Assembly (NCBI RefSeq): GCF_003324565.1
Contig: NZ_QOLA01000003.1
Coordinates: 372,001 to 436,000 of the forward strand
Reading direction: 5' to 3'
Source of the DNA: Streptomyces sp. SDr-06
Lineage (GTDB): Bacteria > Actinomycetota > Actinomycetes > Streptomycetales > Streptomycetaceae
DNA: 64,000 bases
Position numbers and translations under genes: made by a program. The notes beneath the pieces are model-generated. The model worked only from the letters and a program-made list of their open reading frames with translations, did not search any database and was not told the origin of the DNA. Shown in pieces: positions 61,243 through 64,000 of the stretch (positions within the stretch are counted from its first letter, which is position 1; the number at the start of each line of letters is the position of its first letter).

Positions 61243-62886
61243 ATGAGCGAACGCATCGAGCGCACCCGGCCCAGCGGACGGCCGCCCGAGAGCGGCAAGG
61301 GCGAACGGCTCGCCGACTGGGCCGACGGCCGACTCGGCATCCACGCGCTGGCCAGGGCCAACATGCGCAAGATCTTCCCGGACCACTGGTCGTTCATGTT
61401 CGGCGAGATCTGCCTCTACAGCTTCCTCATCCTCATCCTGACCGGCATCTGGCTGACCCTGTTCTTCGAACCGAGCGGCGTCGAGGTCGTCTACCACGGC
61501 TCCTACGTGCCCCTGAACGGCGTCCGCATGACACGCGCCTACGAATCCGCCGTGCACATCAGCCTCGACGTGCGCGGCGGACTGCTCATCCGGCAGATCC
61601 ACCACTGGGCGGCGGTCGTCTTCGTCGCCGGGCTCCTCGTGCACATGATGCGGGTGTTCTTCACCGGCGCGTTCCGCAAACCCCGCGAGGCCAACTGGCT
61701 GTTCGGCTGGACCATCCTCATGCTGGCCCTGGTCACCGGGCTCACCGGCTACTCGCTCCCCGACGACATGCTCTCCGGCACCGGCATCCGCTTCGCCCAG
61801 GGCGCCATCCTGTCCATCCCGGTGATCGGAACGTACCTCTCGTTCTTCCTGTTCGGCGGCGAGTTCCCCGGGCACGACATCATCTCGCGGCTCTACCCGG
61901 TCCACGTCCTGCTGCTGCCCGGCATCATGCTCGGCCTGGTCGTGGCCCATCTGATCCTGGTCTTCCACCACAAGCACACCCAGTTCGCCGGGCCCGGCCG
62001 GACCGAGAAGAACGTGGTGGGAGCGCCCTTCCTGCCCGTCTACCTGGCCAAGGCGGGCGGCTTCTTCTTCCTGGTGTTCGGGGTGCTCGCCGTGATGGGC
62101 GCGGTCGCCACCATCAACCCGCTGTGGGCGATCGGCCCCTACCGGCCCGACCTGGTGTCCACCGGCGCCCAGCCCGACTGGTACCTCGGGTTCTCCGAGG
62201 GGCTGATCCGGGTGATGCCCGGCTGGGAGATCAACGCCTGGGGCCACACCCTCCAACTCGGCGTGTTCATCCCCTTCATGCTCTTCCCGCTGATCATGAC
62301 GGCGATCGCGGTCTACCCGTTCATCGAGGCGTGGATCACCGGCGACCGCCGGGAGCACCACATCGCCCAGCGGCCCCGCAACGCCCCCGTCCGCACCGGC
62401 CTCGGCGTCGCCTGGCTGACGCTGTACGGGGTGCTGCTCATCGGCGGCGGCAACGACCTGTGGGCCACCCACTTCCATGTGTCCATCAACGCCATCACCT
62501 GGTTCGTGCGCGTCGCGTTCTTCGTGGGCCCGGCCGTCGCCTTCGTCGTCACCCACCGCTTCTGCCAGGGGCTCCAGCGCCGCGACCGGGACAAGGCCCT
62601 GCACGGCCGCGAATCGGGCATCGTCAAACGGCTGCCGCACGGCGAGTACGTCGAGGTCCACGAACCGCTCACCCAGGGCGAGTTGTACACCCTCACCGCC
62701 CACGAACAGCCCGCACCCTACGAACTGGGCCCGACCGTCGACGCCAACGGCGTCACGCGCAGACCCCGCCGCTCCGACCGGCTGCGGGCCCGCCTGGCCA
62801 GGGCCATGTACGGCCCGGGCAGTCACATCCCCAAACCGACGGCCGAGGAGTACCTGGAACTCCACCGGGGTGACGGACACCACTGA
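61243..62886 (+). CDS. qcrB: Cytochrome bc1-type menaquinol reductase, cytochrome b subunit (orphan paralogue)
   Basis: Membrane protein of 547 aa with the actinobacterial long cytochrome b: heme-ligating histidine pairs in IHHWAAVVFVAGLLVHMMRV and YPVHVLLLPGIMLGLVVAHLILVFHHKH, the quinol-site PDWY in GAQPDWYLGFSEG, and a C-terminal extension of about 130 residues. It would pass electrons from menaquinol to hemes b. The usual neighbours qcrC and qcrA (cytochrome c and Rieske subunits) are absent, so this is a second, unlinked copy. GGGGGAG precedes ATG 61243. Confidence 0.9.
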   Translation: MSERIERTRPSGRPPESGKGERLADWADGRLGIHALARANMRKIFPDHWSFMFGEICLYSFLILILTGIWLTLFFEPSGVEVVYHGSYVPLNGVRMTRAYESAVHISLDVRGGLLIRQIHHWAAVVFVAGLLVHMMRVFFTGAFRKPREANWLFGWTILMLALVTGLTGYSLPDDMLSGTGIRFAQGAILSIPVIGTYLSFFLFGGEFPGHDIISRLYPVHVLLLPGIMLGLVVAHLILVFHHKHTQFAGPGRTEKNVVGAPFLPVYLAKAGGFFFLVFGVLAVMGAVATINPLWAIGPYRPDLVSTGAQPDWYLGFSEGLIRVMPGWEINAWGHTLQLGVFIPFMLFPLIMTAIAVYPFIEAWITGDRREHHIAQRPRNAPVRTGLGVAWLTLYGVLLIGGGNDLWATHFHVSINAITWFVRVAFFVGPAVAFVVTHRFCQGLQRRDRDKALHGRESGIVKRLPHGEYVEVHEPLTQGELYTLTAHEQPAPYELGPTVDANGVTRRPRRSDRLRARLARAMYGPGSHIPKPTAEEYLELHRGDGHH

Positions 62887-63118
62887 CGCGGCCGTACGCG
62901 CGCACAAGGGTGCGGCGGCGATCCCTGGCACAACGCGGGCCGATCCATGACCGGCCCATGGCCCTTCCTTGCCCCGGCCTTTCCCCTGCCGCGACCGGTC
63001 GGCGGACATTTGCCAGCCAGTACCGCATTCACCGCGCGCCCCCAATTCCCCTGTGTTGAGGAAAGGTTGACCCGTTCGATGGAGAGCGGCCCGGCGACCC
63101 GCCAGTATGGTCGGCCGC

Positions 63119-63790
63119 ATGCCCCCCAACCGTCCGGCGCTCCCGGTCCTTCCCTATCGCAAGCCCAAACCCGGCCGGGACTACTGGGTGCTGGACGACG
63201 TCCTGCCCAACATCGACGAGGTGAGGGCCCGCTGCGTGGCCAAGGACGACTGGGTGGAGGGCTACCCGCACAAGCCCGAGTCCTGGCCCGGCCTGCGCGC
63301 CATGCCGGGCCTCGCCCCCGCGGAACTCGCCCGCGTCGAGCGCCTGGTCAAGCAGCACACCGGGGCCAAGGAACTGTGGCAGGCCACCGCGCCCGGCGGG
63401 GCGACCCTGAACCACAACTGCATCCAGGTCGTCGGCGCCGGTGAGAGCGAACCGCGCCCGCACACCGATTCACGGGCCCTGTGCCGCTACGCGGCGGTGC
63501 TCTACCTCAACCCGAAGGCGCCCAAGGACTGCGGAACCAGCTTCTTCCGGCAGAGCCTGCCCGGCGGCGTACTGGGCGGCAACATGGTCACCGCGCCGCA
63601 CAACAACCTCGTGGAAGCACTCGGCACGCGCTTCGTGCCGCCGGACTCCTTCACCGAGGACGTACGCGTAGCCCACCGCTACAACCGGCTGCTGCTCTAC
63701 ACCGCCAACACCATGCACAGCGCCACCGGATACTGCGGCAGCACCATCGACGACAAACGCATGACCGCCGTCTTCTTCTGGATGGCATAA
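63119..63790 (+). CDS. DUF6445-like protein, possible 2-oxoglutarate/Fe(II) oxygenase fold
   Basis: Cytosolic protein of 223 aa. The C-terminal half has a HxD...H arrangement of Fe(II) oxygenases: PHTDSRALCRYAAVLYLNP (His-x-Asp), GTSFFRQ, then NRLLLYTANTMHSATGYCG (distal His). This resembles prolyl-4-hydroxylase-like DUF6445 proteins. TATGGT ends 7 bases before ATG 63119 with no Shine-Dalgarno, so the message is probably leaderless; ATG 63107 is an alternative. Function unknown; hydroxylation of a protein or peptide is possible. Confidence 0.76.
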   Translation: MPPNRPALPVLPYRKPKPGRDYWVLDDVLPNIDEVRARCVAKDDWVEGYPHKPESWPGLRAMPGLAPAELARVERLVKQHTGAKELWQATAPGGATLNHNCIQVVGAGESEPRPHTDSRALCRYAAVLYLNPKAPKDCGTSFFRQSLPGGVLGGNMVTAPHNNLVEALGTRFVPPDSFTEDVRVAHRYNRLLLYTANTMHSATGYCGSTIDDKRMTAVFFWMA

Positions 63791-63813
63791 GCGCCGCGCA
63801 CAAGAACTCCACA

Positions 63814-63845
63814 CCCCTGGGGGCCCGGCAGCCCCGGGGGGTTTC
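63814..63845 (+). terminator. Probable terminator after DUF6445 gene
   Basis: CCCC-T-GGGGGC can pair with GCCCC-GG-GGGG around CCGGCA, followed by TTTCTGTT. It lies between the DUF6445-like gene and the Tat-signal gene. Confidence 0.55.
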
Positions 63846-63965
63846 TGTTCGTTCGCCGTACCCGGAAACGTCACAGTGACGACATGGGGGCTTCCGCGAC
63901 CCTGGGTGTTCTTGGTACACCCCTCTCGCCCCCCTGTCCCCTCACGCATGCAGAGGCCTCCACTC

Positions 63966-64000
63966 ATGGCTGAACTCAACCGGCGCCGGTTCATGCAGCT
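63966..64000 (+). CDS. N-terminus of a Tat-exported protein (truncated by window edge)
   Basis: ATG 63966 opens MAELNRRRFMQ, a twin-arginine signal start (RRxFM). Only eleven full codons are visible, so the mature protein cannot be named. A terminator-like hairpin upstream supports a new transcription unit. Confidence 0.6.
   Translation, partial: MAELNRRRFMQ

Overview
The window is very GC-rich DNA with strong G/C bias at third codon positions. It uses many GTG and TTG starts, GTGA/ATGA stop-start overlaps and leaderless-looking genes. It carries a secreted Streptomyces-type phospholipase D, twin-arginine signals, an HxlR regulator and a GlgE-type glucan system. Together these point to a Streptomyces chromosome. 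I see no rRNA, tRNA, CRISPR array or clear prophage.

Layout. 0-16 kb: mixed single genes: rhomboid protease, metallo-beta-lactamase-fold hydrolase, small secreted ricin-type lectin, CopD-like membrane protein behind an iron box, secreted phospholipase D, gamma-glutamyltransferase-like hydrolase, PadR-methyltransferase fusion divergent from a cis-prenyltransferase, small tyrosine phosphatase, secreted serine hydrolase, Eis-type acetyltransferase, AhpD-like protein divergent from its probable HxlR regulator, and argG. 16-22 kb: a ribose-type sugar operon (LacI regulator, RbsA, a permease fused to its binding protein, ribokinase) behind two tandem LacI-type operators. 22-23 kb: a three-gene Phd-antitoxin module. 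23-32.5 kb: LtrA, an MFS exporter, a Tat-exported berberine-bridge oxidase and a leftward operon of NTF2/SnoaL-fold proteins, GMC oxidase, glyoxalase-fold protein and SDR. This looks like a small oxidative or specialised-metabolism locus.

32.8-59.7 kb is dominated by alpha-glucan metabolism, interrupted by one peptide-type ABC transporter (46.1-51.9 kb). A rightward seven-gene operon encodes DJ-1/PfpI protein, benzoylformate-decarboxylase-like ThDP enzyme, second DJ-1 protein, GlgE, maltokinase, GlgB and a phosphohexomutase homologue that has lost its active-site motifs. A TPR regulator converges on it. A small membrane protein and GlgM follow. A leftward operon (59.65 to 51.95 kb) encodes a sugar nucleotidyltransferase, NAD(P)-binding protein, GlgX, an epimerase-fold/STAS fusion and an IS701-type transposase homologue translationally coupled to it. 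GlgM would make maltose 1-phosphate, as would maltokinase from maltose. GlgE polymerises it, GlgB branches and GlgX debranches. treS is absent from the window. A TTGACTC/GAGTCAA motif upstream of the regulator, the small-protein/glgM unit and the nucleotidyltransferase suggests shared control.

59.8-64 kb: polyprenyl diphosphate synthase, an orphan cytochrome bc1 cytochrome b, a DUF6445/2OG-oxygenase-like protein and the start of a Tat-exported protein.

The best candidates for undescribed biology are the glucan cluster's unusual members (dead mutase, epimerase-STAS fusion, coupled transposase relative, DJ-1/ThDP genes, small Cys-Cys membrane protein) and the three-gene Phd module.
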